In this document: positions 14,995 to 22,448 of the stretch, piece after piece
How the letters are laid out: every line of letters begins with the position of its first letter
Position numbering within the stretch: position 1 is the stretch's first letter
Position numbers and translations under genes: made by a program
Assembly: GCA_000435535.1 (NCBI GenBank)
Contig: FR884562.1
Location: 20,502 to 51,448 of the forward strand
Reading direction: 5' to 3'
Source: Clostridium sp. CAG:575
Lineage (GTDB): Bacteria; Bacillota; Clostridia; TANB77; CAG-508
Length of the DNA: 30,947 nucleotides
Notes under the pieces: model-generated
What the model was told of the DNA's origin: nothing
What the model saw: only the letters and a program-made list of their open reading frames with translations
Database searches by the model: none

Positions 14995-15236
14995 AAAAGG
15001 GATAGGGAATAATTTTTCCAATCCCTTGTTGTTATATTTAAAAATTAGCTTTATATTTATATTTTTTTTAATGAGCTTGTGTGGGGACCAACAACTTACG
15101 GTATGTTAAATTATTAAATATAAATAATATAATTTTACATACCGTTAGGCAGTTGGGACGAATGAAAAAAATATATAAATATAAAACTAAAAAATAAATC
15201 TATAGAGATTGGAAAAATTATTCCATATCTCTTTTT
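14995..15236. other. Nested inverted-repeat element between rodA and dus
   Basis: The whole intergenic space folds into nested stems. Left edge 14995-15027 and right edge 15204-15236 are inverted copies, 30 of 33 bases alike, and each is itself a hairpin; two of the differences change both sides of the local stem (GGGAT/ATCCC versus GAGAT/ATCTC), so the local fold is kept. Inside, 15045-15069 pairs with 15165-15190 (about 24 bp, one mismatch, one bulge), then CCAAC (15088-15092) with GTTGG (15152-15156), then ACGGTATGT (15098-15106) with ACATACCGT (15137-15145). The unpaired inner sequences (15070-15087 and 15157-15164) are the G-rich, non-AT part. Either a cis-acting RNA controlling dus or a small non-autonomous mobile element. 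I know no matching family. Confidence 0.65.
15204..15236 (+). terminator. Intrinsic terminator directly before the dus ribosome-binding site
   Basis: AGAGAT/ATCTCT and TGGAA/TTCCA stems followed by TTTTT (15232-15236). The dus Shine-Dalgarno AGGAG starts at 15237, so there is no room for a promoter between them; dus transcripts must read through. Confidence 0.75.
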
Positions 15237-15247
15237 AGGAGCAATAT

Positions 15248-16219
15248 ATGTATTTAAAAAAACTAAAAATAGGAAATGTAGAACTAGAAAATAACTTAAT
15301 ATTAGCACCAATGGCAGGAGTAACAGACTTGCCATTTAGAAAAATATGCAAAGAATTTGAACCAGGACTTGTTTGCACAGAAATGGTAAGTAGCAAAGCA
15401 ATATTTCATGATGATTCAAAAACAAAACTTTTAATGAACACAAAAGGAGAAGAAAGGCCTATAAGTATGCAAATATTTGGAAGTGATGAAGAAACAATGG
15501 CATTTGCTTCTAAGTATATTAGTAATCTTGCAGACATTGTAGATATAAATATGGGATGTCCAGCTCCAAAAGTTGTAAAAAATGGAGATGGAAGCAAATT
15601 AATGCTAGATATAGAAAAGGCTGAAAGGATAATAAAAGCAGTAGTAAAAAATTCAAACAAACCAGTAACCTTAAAAATTAGAAAAGGTTGGGATGCAAAC
15701 AATATTGTAGCAGTAGAATTTGCACAAATGGCAGAAAAGGCAGGAGTGAAGGCAATTACTATACATGGAAGAACAAGAGCGGAAATGTACTCTGGGAAAG
15801 CAGACTTAGATATTATAAAAAAAGTAAAAGAAGCAGTAAGCATTCCAGTAATAGGGAATGGAGACATTGTAGACGAAGAATCAGCAAAGAAAATGTTTGA
15901 ATACACAGGTGTAGATGGAATAATGATTGGAAGAGGCACATTTGGAAATCCATGGATATTTGAAAAAATAAAACATTATTTAGAGACAGGTGAAAAACTG
16001 CCACAAATAGATAATAAAGAAAAATTAAGAGTAATAAAAAAGCATCTTGAACTAGAACTACAAGAAAAACAAGAAATTATAGCAATACGAGAAATGAGAA
16101 AACACATAGCTTGGTACACAAAGAATATGCCCAATGCTTCAGAATTTAGAAGCGGCATTAACAAAATCGAAAATAAAGAAGAATTAATTGAAGCAATAGA
16201 AAAATATTTTAAAGGATAA
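15248..16219 (+). CDS. dus: tRNA-dihydrouridine synthase (DusB type)
   Basis: An FMN enzyme that reduces uridines in the tRNA D-loop using NADPH. 323 residues: TIM-barrel start L-A-P-M-A-G-V-T-D-L-P-F-R, catalytic Cys104 in N-M-G-C-P-A-P-K-V, I-H-G-R-T-R (phosphate and substrate contacts) and I-G-N-G-D-I plus G-I-M-I-G-R-G (FMN phosphate binding), then the C-terminal helical tRNA-binding domain. ATG 15248 follows AGGAG (15237-15241) by six bases. The nudix gene overlaps its ribosome-binding region, suggesting one operon. Expression is probably conditioned by the terminator that touches its Shine-Dalgarno site. Confidence 0.96.
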   Translation: MYLKKLKIGNVELENNLILAPMAGVTDLPFRKICKEFEPGLVCTEMVSSKAIFHDDSKTKLLMNTKGEERPISMQIFGSDEETMAFASKYISNLADIVDINMGCPAPKVVKNGDGSKLMLDIEKAERIIKAVVKNSNKPVTLKIRKGWDANNIVAVEFAQMAEKAGVKAITIHGRTRAEMYSGKADLDIIKKVKEAVSIPVIGNGDIVDEESAKKMFEYTGVDGIMIGRGTFGNPWIFEKIKHYLETGEKLPQIDNKEKLRVIKKHLELELQEKQEIIAIREMRKHIAWYTKNMPNASEFRSGINKIENKEELIEAIEKYFKG

Positions 16220-16229
16220 GGTGAAGAAA

Positions 16230-16670
16230 ATGAAACGTATACGTTTAGCTGGAATTATACCAATGGAAGATGGATTTGCATTAATGCATAGAAAAGATGT
16301 ATTAAAAAATCCAGATCAAACAGAATACTATGTATTCCCAGGTGGAGGACAAGAAGAAAACGAAACATATGAAGAAGGAACATTAAGAGAAATAAAAGAA
16401 GAATTTGGAATAGATGTAAAAATTATAAAAAAAATGTATGAAGAATATTCAGAAAAATTTAATCAAACAACAATCTATTATCTATGTGAATATGTAAGTG
16501 GAATATTTGGAACAGGGACAGGACCTGAATTTTCAAATGATCCTAAATATATAGATAGTGGAAAGTATATACCAGAAATAGTAAAAAGACAAGATATTGA
16601 AAAAATACCATTAATGCCACCAGATATTAAAGAAAAATTCATATTAGATATAAAAAATGGAAACCTTTAA
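16230..16670 (+). CDS. NUDIX hydrolase
   Basis: Hydrolyses nucleoside-diphosphate-linked compounds. The 23-residue Nudix box is complete at about 39-61 (G-x5-E-x7-R-E-I-x-E-E-x-G-I), so the metal-binding glutamates are present. 146 residues, single domain. The start is ATG 16230 because AAGGTGA (16218-16224) is a proper site for it, whereas GTG 16221 lies inside that site. It follows dus by ten bases, so the two are translated together. The substrate cannot be predicted; house-cleaning MutT-like or ADP-ribose-type activities are equally possible. Confidence 0.9.
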   Translation: MKRIRLAGIIPMEDGFALMHRKDVLKNPDQTEYYVFPGGGQEENETYEEGTLREIKEEFGIDVKIIKKMYEEYSEKFNQTTIYYLCEYVSGIFGTGTGPEFSNDPKYIDSGKYIPEIVKRQDIEKIPLMPPDIKEKFILDIKNGNL

Positions 16671-16747
16671 AACTAAAGTGCCATATTAAATATAAAAACA
16701 AAAACATACAAAATTAATTTCTATAAATAAACAATATAAGTTAGACA

Positions 16748-16786
16748 AAAAGAACTGATAACTTTATTTTAAGTATCAGTTCTTTT
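16748..16786. terminator. Shared bidirectional terminator
   Basis: Perfect 13-bp stem (16748-16760 with 16774-16786) with A and T tracts built into the arms. It closes the dus-nudix unit on the plus strand and overlaps the last codons of the XRE gene on the minus strand. Confidence 0.88.
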
Positions 16787-16993
16787 ATATGGCCTATTTA
16801 CATTAGTTAAACCTAAAAGATAATCACAAGAAGTATCGTAAAATTCAGCCAATTTTATTAAATTATAAATATCAATAGTTATTTCACCAGATTCATATCT
16901 TGAGTAAGTTTGTTGAGTACAGCCCAATAATTTAGCTAAATAACTTTGAGTTAAATCTTTATCTTCTCTTAAATCTCTAATTCTTAAATTCAT
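16769..16993 (-). CDS. Small XRE-family repressor
   Basis: 74 residues, almost entirely a helix-turn-helix of the Cro/CI type: L-T-Q-S-Y-L-A-K-L-L-G-C-T-Q-Q-T-Y-S-R-Y-E-S-G as the DNA-binding helices, then the S-C-D-Y-L-L-G-L ending of this family. ATG 16993 follows GGTGA. It is divergent from the exported-protein gene at 17093, and a perfect palindrome (17040-17062) lies inside that gene's promoter, so it most likely represses it and perhaps itself. No sensor domain is present. Confidence 0.88.
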   Translation of the reverse strand: MNLRIRDLREDKDLTQSYLAKLLGCTQQTYSRYESGEITIDIYNLIKLAEFYDTSCDYLLGLTNVNRPYKRTDT

Positions 16994-17034
16994 ATTATCA
17001 CCAATTAAATTATAAAATATCCTTAAAAAGTGTA

Positions 17035-17063
17035 TTGACTTTTACACGTATTACGTGTAAAAT
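17035..17063 (+). promoter_or_regulatory. Promoter with embedded palindromic operator
   Basis: TTGACT (17035-17040), 17-base spacer, TAAAAT (17058-17063). TTTTACACGT (17040-17049) and ACGTGTAAAA (17053-17062) form a perfect palindrome with a 3-base centre that fills the spacer and most of the -10 box. A bound dimeric regulator would block RNA polymerase. Confidence 0.82.
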
Positions 17064-17092
17064 GATTTGTAATAAAAGGAGAAAATTAAAAT

Positions 17093-18022
17093 ATGGTGAG
17101 AAAAAGGTATATTATCTTAATTAATATTTTTATAGGAATAGCAATAATTTTAAGTATTTTTTTAAATAAAAAAATTATAAATATAAAACAAAACAGTATT
17201 TATGCAATAGAACAAAATATAACTAAATGCACATATAAAAAAGTATCAGTTAATAAATATAATGAAAAAACCGAATATTCATTAAATTTTTCCAACGAAA
17301 ATGGAATTCAAAGTATAGAATACACTAATACCATTTTAACATGTAATAATAAAAAAAATGTTGGAATAGATTTAACTGTATACAAAGATAAAAAAACAAT
17401 TGTAACTGTAACGACAACAGGACAAAAAAAAGAAAGATTTCCAATTGAATATGTTGAAAATATAAGTGAAATAACAATAGAAAGTGGATATCAAAAGTTA
17501 ACAGATACAGGAATTGTAGAAACTGGAGAAGAAATTACAGCAAACATTTTATATACAAATACAAAAGGAATTAACTATTATTCAATAAACAATGGAGAAT
17601 GGATTGAATATACAGGAACTTTAAGAAATTTAAATCAAAATGATTATATACGAGCTAAAACTGTGACATCTGATGGATATGGAGAGAGTGATACTTATGA
17701 AATAACAATTCCTTCAAGTACAAAATTGCCATTAAATGTTTATGATAAAGATGACACTACTTATGTAGATGGAATAGCAACATCTTATTTAATTGTTGAT
17801 AAAAGTATGAAAGGAAAAAAAATAAAAATTAAGACGTTAGAATTAAGCTACTATTATAGATTCTTTAATATTTTATCTTATGATAAAGAAATGAAAAAAC
17901 AAATGCTTATTAGTGCTCCAACTTATAGTGGAACAATAGAAATACCAGAAGAAGCAAAAATGATATCAATATATTCACAAGGAAATTGTAGAGTATATAC
18001 AATAGAACCATATATTCTATAA
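17093..18022 (+). CDS. Uncharacterised membrane-anchored extracellular protein
   Basis: 309 residues. An N-terminal basic stretch and one hydrophobic helix (about 6-24) serve as signal anchor; the rest is exported, rich in Thr, Asn, Tyr and beta-strand pattern. The middle part (about 125-205) with Y-S-I-N-N-G-E-W-I-E-Y-T-G-T and Y-I-R-A-K-T-V-T-S-D-G looks like an Ig-like or chitobiase-type repeat found in surface proteins. The last 90 residues are a further unrecognised beta domain. Three Cys are present outside the membrane. Shine-Dalgarno AAAGGAGA. The operator next to it indicates control by the XRE protein. Confidence 0.65.
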   Translation: MVRKRYIILINIFIGIAIILSIFLNKKIINIKQNSIYAIEQNITKCTYKKVSVNKYNEKTEYSLNFSNENGIQSIEYTNTILTCNNKKNVGIDLTVYKDKKTIVTVTTTGQKKERFPIEYVENISEITIESGYQKLTDTGIVETGEEITANILYTNTKGINYYSINNGEWIEYTGTLRNLNQNDYIRAKTVTSDGYGESDTYEITIPSSTKLPLNVYDKDDTTYVDGIATSYLIVDKSMKGKKIKIKTLELSYYYRFFNILSYDKEMKKQMLISAPTYSGTIEIPEEAKMISIYSQGNCRVYTIEPYIL

Positions 18023-18101
18023 ATCTAAATACTAATAAGAAATCTTTATAATTAAATTAATTTTTATTGTAAAAATGTTTGGTATAAAGGAGACGAAACA
18101 A

Positions 18102-19058
18102 ATGATAAAAAAGAATAAAGGTATAACTCTAATATCATTAGTAATAACAATAATTATTCTAATAATATTAGCTGGAATTGCAATAGCAACATTAACAGGA
18201 AAAAATGGACTATTTTCAAGAGCAAAACAAGCGAAACAAAAATCTGAAGAAGAACAAACAAAGGAAAATGCAACAATAACAGATTATGAAAGTAAAGTAA
18301 GCGAATATGTAGATGAGTCAAATAGCAATAATATAGTAAATTATGATAAGAATGTATATGATTGCTGGAATACATGGATATATTTAGCAGGAGAAAATCC
18401 TAATTTGTACAAATCATCTGAAATTCTAAACAATGAAGCATTAATGCAAAAAGTAATGAATAATAAAAATGCGATGAACTATTTATTAAATAGTCAAACA
18501 TTTATAATGCCAGCAGTTATGCAAAGTAAAATAGCCAATACAACAATGAAGGATAATTTAGTATTTATCCCAAATATGACTAGCAATACAGAGCCATCAG
18601 GAGAGGCTAAAGCTAGCAACAGTAGTGAAAATTTACCTTATGGAGCTTTTTCTGGATTTTGGAATGATGAAAATATAGAGAAATATGGTAAAGATGAAAA
18701 TTATTATTCAAATAATAAGACATGGACTACAACTAATAGTAATACAACATACCCATCATGGTTACAATATAAATTTGAAAATAAGAAAATTAAACCAGTT
18801 ATATTCGAGTATATGTCTAGTTATTCTTGGGGATGGGGATGTATTCATAAAATCAAGATTCAGGGATCAAATAATGAAATAGAATGGAATGATTTAACAG
18901 AAGAAATAGAGTGTAAACCATTTACAAAATATAATTTATATCCAACAAAAAATATAGATGAATATCAATACTATAGATTAAATGTTTTATCAAGAACAGA
19001 AACATGGGGAAGTAGGACAGATGTACTTATATTCCAAGTATATGGATATGAAAAATAA
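18102..19058 (+). CDS. Pilin-like exported protein with discoidin-like C-terminal domain
   Basis: 318 residues from ATG 18102, chosen because AAAGGAGA sits directly upstream of it while the ATG at 18075 has no site. The start M-I-K-K-N-K-G7-I-T-L-I-S-L and hydrophobic helix (about 8-30) resemble a prepilin; the canonical Glu at +5 is Ser here. A polar coiled segment (about 35-75) precedes an Asn/Ser-rich middle. The C-terminal part (about 190-318) with Y-G-A-F-S-G-F-W-N, W-L-Q-Y-K-F, K-I-K-I-Q-G-S-N-N-E-I-E-W-N-D-L and Y-Y-R-L-N-V resembles an F5/8 type C (discoidin) carbohydrate-binding fold. Probably a surface ligand-binding protein in one unit with the gene at 17093. Confidence 0.7.
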   Translation: MIKKNKGITLISLVITIIILIILAGIAIATLTGKNGLFSRAKQAKQKSEEEQTKENATITDYESKVSEYVDESNSNNIVNYDKNVYDCWNTWIYLAGENPNLYKSSEILNNEALMQKVMNNKNAMNYLLNSQTFIMPAVMQSKIANTTMKDNLVFIPNMTSNTEPSGEAKASNSSENLPYGAFSGFWNDENIEKYGKDENYYSNNKTWTTTNSNTTYPSWLQYKFENKKIKPVIFEYMSSYSWGWGCIHKIKIQGSNNEIEWNDLTEEIECKPFTKYNLYPTKNIDEYQYYRLNVLSRTETWGSRTDVLIFQVYGYEK

Positions 19059-19084
19059 TAAAAAAATAACATGAACAAACAAGA

Positions 19085-19124
19085 AGCCGAATAAAAATTA
19101 ATAACAAATAATTTTTAGGAGGCT
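19085..19124 (+). promoter_or_regulatory. Hairpin containing the ribosome-binding site of the next gene
   Basis: AGCC (19085-19088) pairs with GGCT (19121-19124) and TAAAAATTA (19092-19100) with TAATTTTTA (19109-19117). AGGAGG (19117-19122), the Shine-Dalgarno site for ATG 19131, lies in the 3' side. It could also act as a weak terminator for the upstream gene (CTTTTAT follows). Confidence 0.5.
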
Positions 19125-19130
19125 TTTATC

Positions 19131-19850
19131 ATGCAAAAAAATAAAAATAAATACATACGAAAAAACAAGAAAACAAACAAAGGAAAAGCAGTTATAGCAA
19201 TACTAATGCTTATAATTATAATAGGAATCGGAGCAGTATTTTTTACAAAAAATAATAATAAAACGGCTAAAATTTCAAAAATTGGAGATAATAGTACTAG
19301 TCAAGAAATTGTAGATTATATTTTAAATATTAGTTCGTACGAAAGTCTTATTGATGTAGAAGTACAAAGCAACAAAAATAGCAATAAATACAAGATAAAA
19401 CAAGCATACATAGATAATGAAAATTATACTCAAGAAGTTTTAGAACCAAGTAATATACAAGGAGTAAAAATAATAAAAGAAAAAAACACATTAAAAGTAG
19501 AAAATAGTAAATTAAGCATAACCAAAATCTTAGAAAATTATCAGGATATTACACAAAATAATTTAGATTTAACAACATTTATAGAAAACTACAAAAATAA
19601 CGAAAATTCAAAATTTAAAGAAGAAAATAATCAAATAATAATGGAAACAGAATTAAAAACAGAAAATAAATATCAAAAATATGAAACATTATATATTAAT
19701 AAAGTAACAGGAAAACCAACCAAAATGGAAATAAAAGATATTAACCAAAATACTATAATTTACATAATATATAATGAGATAAATATAAATAATAAAAGCA
19801 GTAACAAAATATTTGCTTTTCAATTAAAGGAACTATCAAAAGAAATATAA
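19131..19850 (+). CDS. Membrane-anchored LolA-fold protein (YdcC/GerS-like)
   Basis: 239 residues: basic start, one membrane helix (about 19-40), then an extracellular domain of beta strands with repeated Y-x-x-K/E patterns typical of the LolA-like outer-membrane-lipoprotein-carrier fold seen in Bacillus YdcC and in clostridial GerS proteins. There is no lipobox Cys, so it would be anchored by the helix rather than by lipid. The placement supports this: in Bacillus ydcC lies near alr, mazE and mazF, and here mazF follows 66 bases downstream. A role in spore or envelope function is inference from those relatives. Confidence 0.6.
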   Translation: MQKNKNKYIRKNKKTNKGKAVIAILMLIIIIGIGAVFFTKNNNKTAKISKIGDNSTSQEIVDYILNISSYESLIDVEVQSNKNSNKYKIKQAYIDNENYTQEVLEPSNIQGVKIIKEKNTLKVENSKLSITKILENYQDITQNNLDLTTFIENYKNNENSKFKEENNQIIMETELKTENKYQKYETLYINKVTGKPTKMEIKDINQNTIIYIIYNEININNKSSNKIFAFQLKELSKEI

Positions 19851-19916
19851 AAATATTTATCTTCAACTAATATAAAATATCAAACTTGACACATACTAAT
19901 ATTAGGAGTGAAGAAA

Positions 19917-20267
19917 ATGACAATAAAAAGAGGAGACATGTTTTATGCAGATTTAAGTCCAGTTGTAGGTTCAGAGCAAGGCGGAATTAGACCAGTATTA
20001 ATTATACAAAATGATTTGGGAAATAAGTATAGCCCAACCGTTATAGCAGCTGCTATTACATCACAGACAAATAAAACAAAATTACCAACACATATAGAAA
20101 TTAATTCAGAAGAATGTGGATTAAAAAATGATTCGGTAGTTTTAGCAGAACAAATAAGGACAATAGACAAAAGTAGATTAAAAGAAAAAATAGGGCACAT
20201 AGAGGATGAAAAAATAATAAATAAAATTAACAATGCACTTGGTGTAAGTTTTGGATTAGAGGAATAG
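19917..20267 (+). CDS. mazF: MazF/NdoA endoribonuclease toxin
   Basis: Cuts mRNA at short specific sequences. 116 residues with the family signature [35 protein letters not shown] and L-A-E-Q-I-R-T-I-D, so the catalytic Arg and Thr/Ser region is intact. ATG 19917 follows TAGGAG (19903-19908); the GTG at 19908 falls inside the ribosome-binding site. The usual antitoxin gene (mazE/ndoAI) and alr are absent on either side. It ends in a palindromic terminator shared with the convergent HD-GYP gene. Confidence 0.95.
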   Translation: MTIKRGDMFYADLSPVVGSEQGGIRPVLIIQNDLGNKYSPTVIAAAITSQTNKTKLPTHIEINSEECGLKNDSVVLAEQIRTIDKSRLKEKIGHIEDEKIINKINNALGVSFGLEE

Positions 20268-20305
20268 TGGTCAAAAGGTAAACACCTAATGACCACTAAA
20301 TTTTT
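20265..20305. terminator. Palindromic terminator holding both convergent stop codons
   Basis: TAGTGGTCA (20265-20273) pairs with TGACCACTA (20290-20298), plus an inner AGGT/ACCT stem (20276-20279 with 20284-20287) and AAAC loop; a T tract follows. The left arm begins with the mazF stop and the right arm with the HD-GYP stop. Confidence 0.88.
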
Positions 20306-21234
20306 AATTTTTTCATAGTTTTAATTTCACTAAACAATTTATCAATATGTTCTTTCTTTTCTTTTACAATTCTTCTATAAGAATTCAAAATTTCTTCATA
20401 ATTATCAACAGTTTCTTGACCGATAAGCAAATACTTCATACCAGTTAAATAATAATTCTTTTTACTTTCAGATTTTGAATTAATTCTTTTTTTATCATAT
20501 TTTTCAATTTCTTCAAGTCTCTTAATATCAGGTTTTAAATCTTTTAAATAATCCATTATACAAGATATTTCATATTCTGAATCATCAATAACGACTTTAA
20601 TTAAAGCCTTAACAATAATAGGATTATTCTTGCCGACTTTTGTATCCTTTACAGGTATTTTGTAATTTTCAGGATTTTTAATTGGATTGCATTCATCAAT
20701 TAAGATATTAAGGGTATCTATAATTCCAATATGAGATTTATATTGTCTTTTACTTACAATAGCGTCATATTCATCAGCAACACGAATAATCTGTCCTTCA
20801 TAAGGAATATCTTTTTTTACGAGAGCATTAGGATATCCGGTACCATTTAATGCTTCATGATGATAAATTGGACCAGCTGCATAAGGGCGTAATTTTAAAT
20901 CTTCCATACAAATATTATATCCGATAGTTGTATGAGTTTTCATAATTTCATATTCCTCATCTGTTAATTCAGTTTGCTTTTGCAAAATTCTAGCAGGAAT
21001 AAATTGTTTACCAATATCATGCAAATATGCACAAATTGTACAATATTCTGTAAAACTTTTTGTACAATGCAAATATTGACAAAGTCTACAAACTATACTT
21101 GCAACATTTTCAGAATGTTGTCTAGTAAAAACATCTAAGCTTCCTAAAATATTTAATTGATATTGCATACTTTTATCTAAATTATAAGACTTTAAACTTG
21201 TTCTATCATAAAAATCAAAAATTTCTTTTGGCAT
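20296..21234 (-). CDS. HD-GYP domain phosphodiesterase
   Basis: HD-GYP enzymes degrade cyclic di-GMP or related cyclic dinucleotides. In 312 residues the metal-binding set is complete: H40 in R-Q-H-S-E-N-V, H72-D73 in L-H-D-I-G-K, H101, H125-H126 in Y-H-H-E and G-x-G-Y-P at 131-135, followed by V-A-D-E-Y-D-A-I. No response-receiver or membrane domain precedes it; about 35 residues lead in. The C-terminal 100 residues are a Lys-rich helical extension outside the conserved domain. ATG 21234 follows AGAGG. Promoter at 21295-21267. Confidence 0.93.
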   Translation of the reverse strand: MPKEIFDFYDRTSLKSYNLDKSMQYQLNILGSLDVFTRQHSENVASIVCRLCQYLHCTKSFTEYCTICAYLHDIGKQFIPARILQKQTELTDEEYEIMKTHTTIGYNICMEDLKLRPYAAGPIYHHEALNGTGYPNALVKKDIPYEGQIIRVADEYDAIVSKRQYKSHIGIIDTLNILIDECNPIKNPENYKIPVKDTKVGKNNPIIVKALIKVVIDDSEYEISCIMDYLKDLKPDIKRLEEIEKYDKKRINSKSESKKNYYLTGMKYLLIGQETVDNYEEILNSYRRIVKEKKEHIDKLFSEIKTMKKLKI

Positions 21235-21266
21235 ACTAAACCTCTTTTCATATTATTACTTTAATA

Positions 21267-21295
21267 ATTGTAGCAAAAAAGAAAATTTTATTCAA
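21267..21295 (-). promoter_or_regulatory. Promoter of the HD-GYP gene
   Basis: Minus strand: TTGAAT (21295-21290), 17-base spacer, TACAAT (21272-21267). Confidence 0.7.
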
Positions 21296-21399
21296 GTTAA
21301 AAATTAAAATATATTGTAATCTATAGGAAAATGTGATTTAATTAAAACATAGAAGAAGTTATTATTATAATTAAATTATTTATGCTAGGAGGTATACAT

Positions 21400-22389
21400 A
21401 TGTTTAATGATGAAAAAGAATACAAAGAATATTTAGATAGACAAAAAGTTAATATATCAAATTTAGACGAAGAAAATTATTTTAAACATGCAGAAAATGG
21501 AGAAATAATAATAGACAAACAAGATTTTCAAGTATCAGCTTTAGACGTTGAAAGATATACTAATTGTATAAAATGGATATTACTAAAAGACCAAAAGACA
21601 ATGGCACTATTAAAAAGGCCATTTGGAGATATATACAGAAATTTAGATAAAAGACAATATGATATTTCTGTATATAATAATATTTTATTACCACAAATAG
21701 CAAAGCAATTCCAAAATAAATCTGCCATGTATTATTTAGTTAAAGGCAACAAAGCTAGTAGGAATATAAAAAATATATTAACATTAGACTTTAAAAGAAA
21801 AAATGAAGAATTAATTTATGGGGAAGATATATTAGAAGAAACAGATGGAGATATTAATGAATTAAACATAGAAAAAATAATTGGAGCAATAGATAAATAT
21901 TTAAATGAAAAAGGATTTAAACATCAAGATATTGATATAATAAAAAAAGATTTCGTAAAACAATCAATATTTAATAGATTTGTAAAGCAAGCAGATGAGA
22001 ATAATCATAATTGGGGTATTTTAGTTAACAAAAAAGAAGAAAGAGCAAGAATGGCGCCTGTTTATGATTTAGATTGTTGTTGTGATGTTGGTCCATTAAA
22101 AAAACATAAAAGAAAAACAAATGATGGAAACACAACAAATATGCAAGGCTTTTTTGAAGACTTTGGAAGCCATAACTGGTTTAATATGTACATTAAAGAG
22201 TTATTAGAAGATTTTGATATAAATAAAGCAATAGAAAAAGCAAAAAAAGAAACGGGAATAGAAATACCAGAAAATATTAAAGATTATTATAAAACATTTT
22301 TTGGAGAAAGATTTTATGAATTAAAAGGTGCATATCAAAATTATTTAAACGAAAAAACAAATGAAAATGAAAAAAATCAAGTCAGATAA
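21400..22389 (+). CDS. HipA-like protein kinase, no adjacent HipB
   Basis: 329 residues from ATG 21400, which follows TAGGAGGT by six bases; the ATG at 21382 lies upstream of that site. The C-terminal half carries the HipA-superfamily kinase pattern: F-N-R-F-V-K-Q-A-D199-E-N-N-H-N-W-G-I-L as the catalytic loop and A-P-V-Y-D223-L-D as the metal-binding motif. The N-terminal 130 residues, with F-K-x-P-F-G-D-like and ATP-loop regions, are weakly conserved, so nucleotide binding is inferred only. Classical HipA phosphorylates glutamyl-tRNA synthetase. No HipB-type helix-turn-helix gene is next to it; the aspS promoter starts one base after its stop. It is more like stand-alone HipA-like kinases than a toxin-antitoxin pair. 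Confidence 0.75.
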   Translation: MFNDEKEYKEYLDRQKVNISNLDEENYFKHAENGEIIIDKQDFQVSALDVERYTNCIKWILLKDQKTMALLKRPFGDIYRNLDKRQYDISVYNNILLPQIAKQFQNKSAMYYLVKGNKASRNIKNILTLDFKRKNEELIYGEDILEETDGDINELNIEKIIGAIDKYLNEKGFKHQDIDIIKKDFVKQSIFNRFVKQADENNHNWGILVNKKEERARMAPVYDLDCCCDVGPLKKHKRKTNDGNTTNMQGFFEDFGSHNWFNMYIKELLEDFDINKAIEKAKKETGIEIPENIKDYYKTFFGERFYELKGAYQNYLNEKTNENEKNQVR

Positions 22390-22418
22390 TTGAAAAATAC
22401 TACAAAAAGTGGTATTAT
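22390..22418 (+). promoter_or_regulatory. Promoter of aspS
   Basis: TTGAAA (22390-22395), 17-base spacer, TATTAT (22413-22418), about 30 bases before the ATG. Confidence 0.7.
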
Positions 22419-22448
22419 ATTACATAAAGTAAATTTGGAGGAATAACA

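Noticed and set aside
15040..15195. A retron, T-box or known riboswitch
   Set aside because: No reverse transcriptase nearby, no T-box specifier or antiterminator motif, and no match to the core sequences of riboswitch classes I know.
15688..15900. A 70-residue ORF inside dus in another frame
   Set aside because: Overlaps the conserved TIM-barrel coding region of dus and has no family resemblance.
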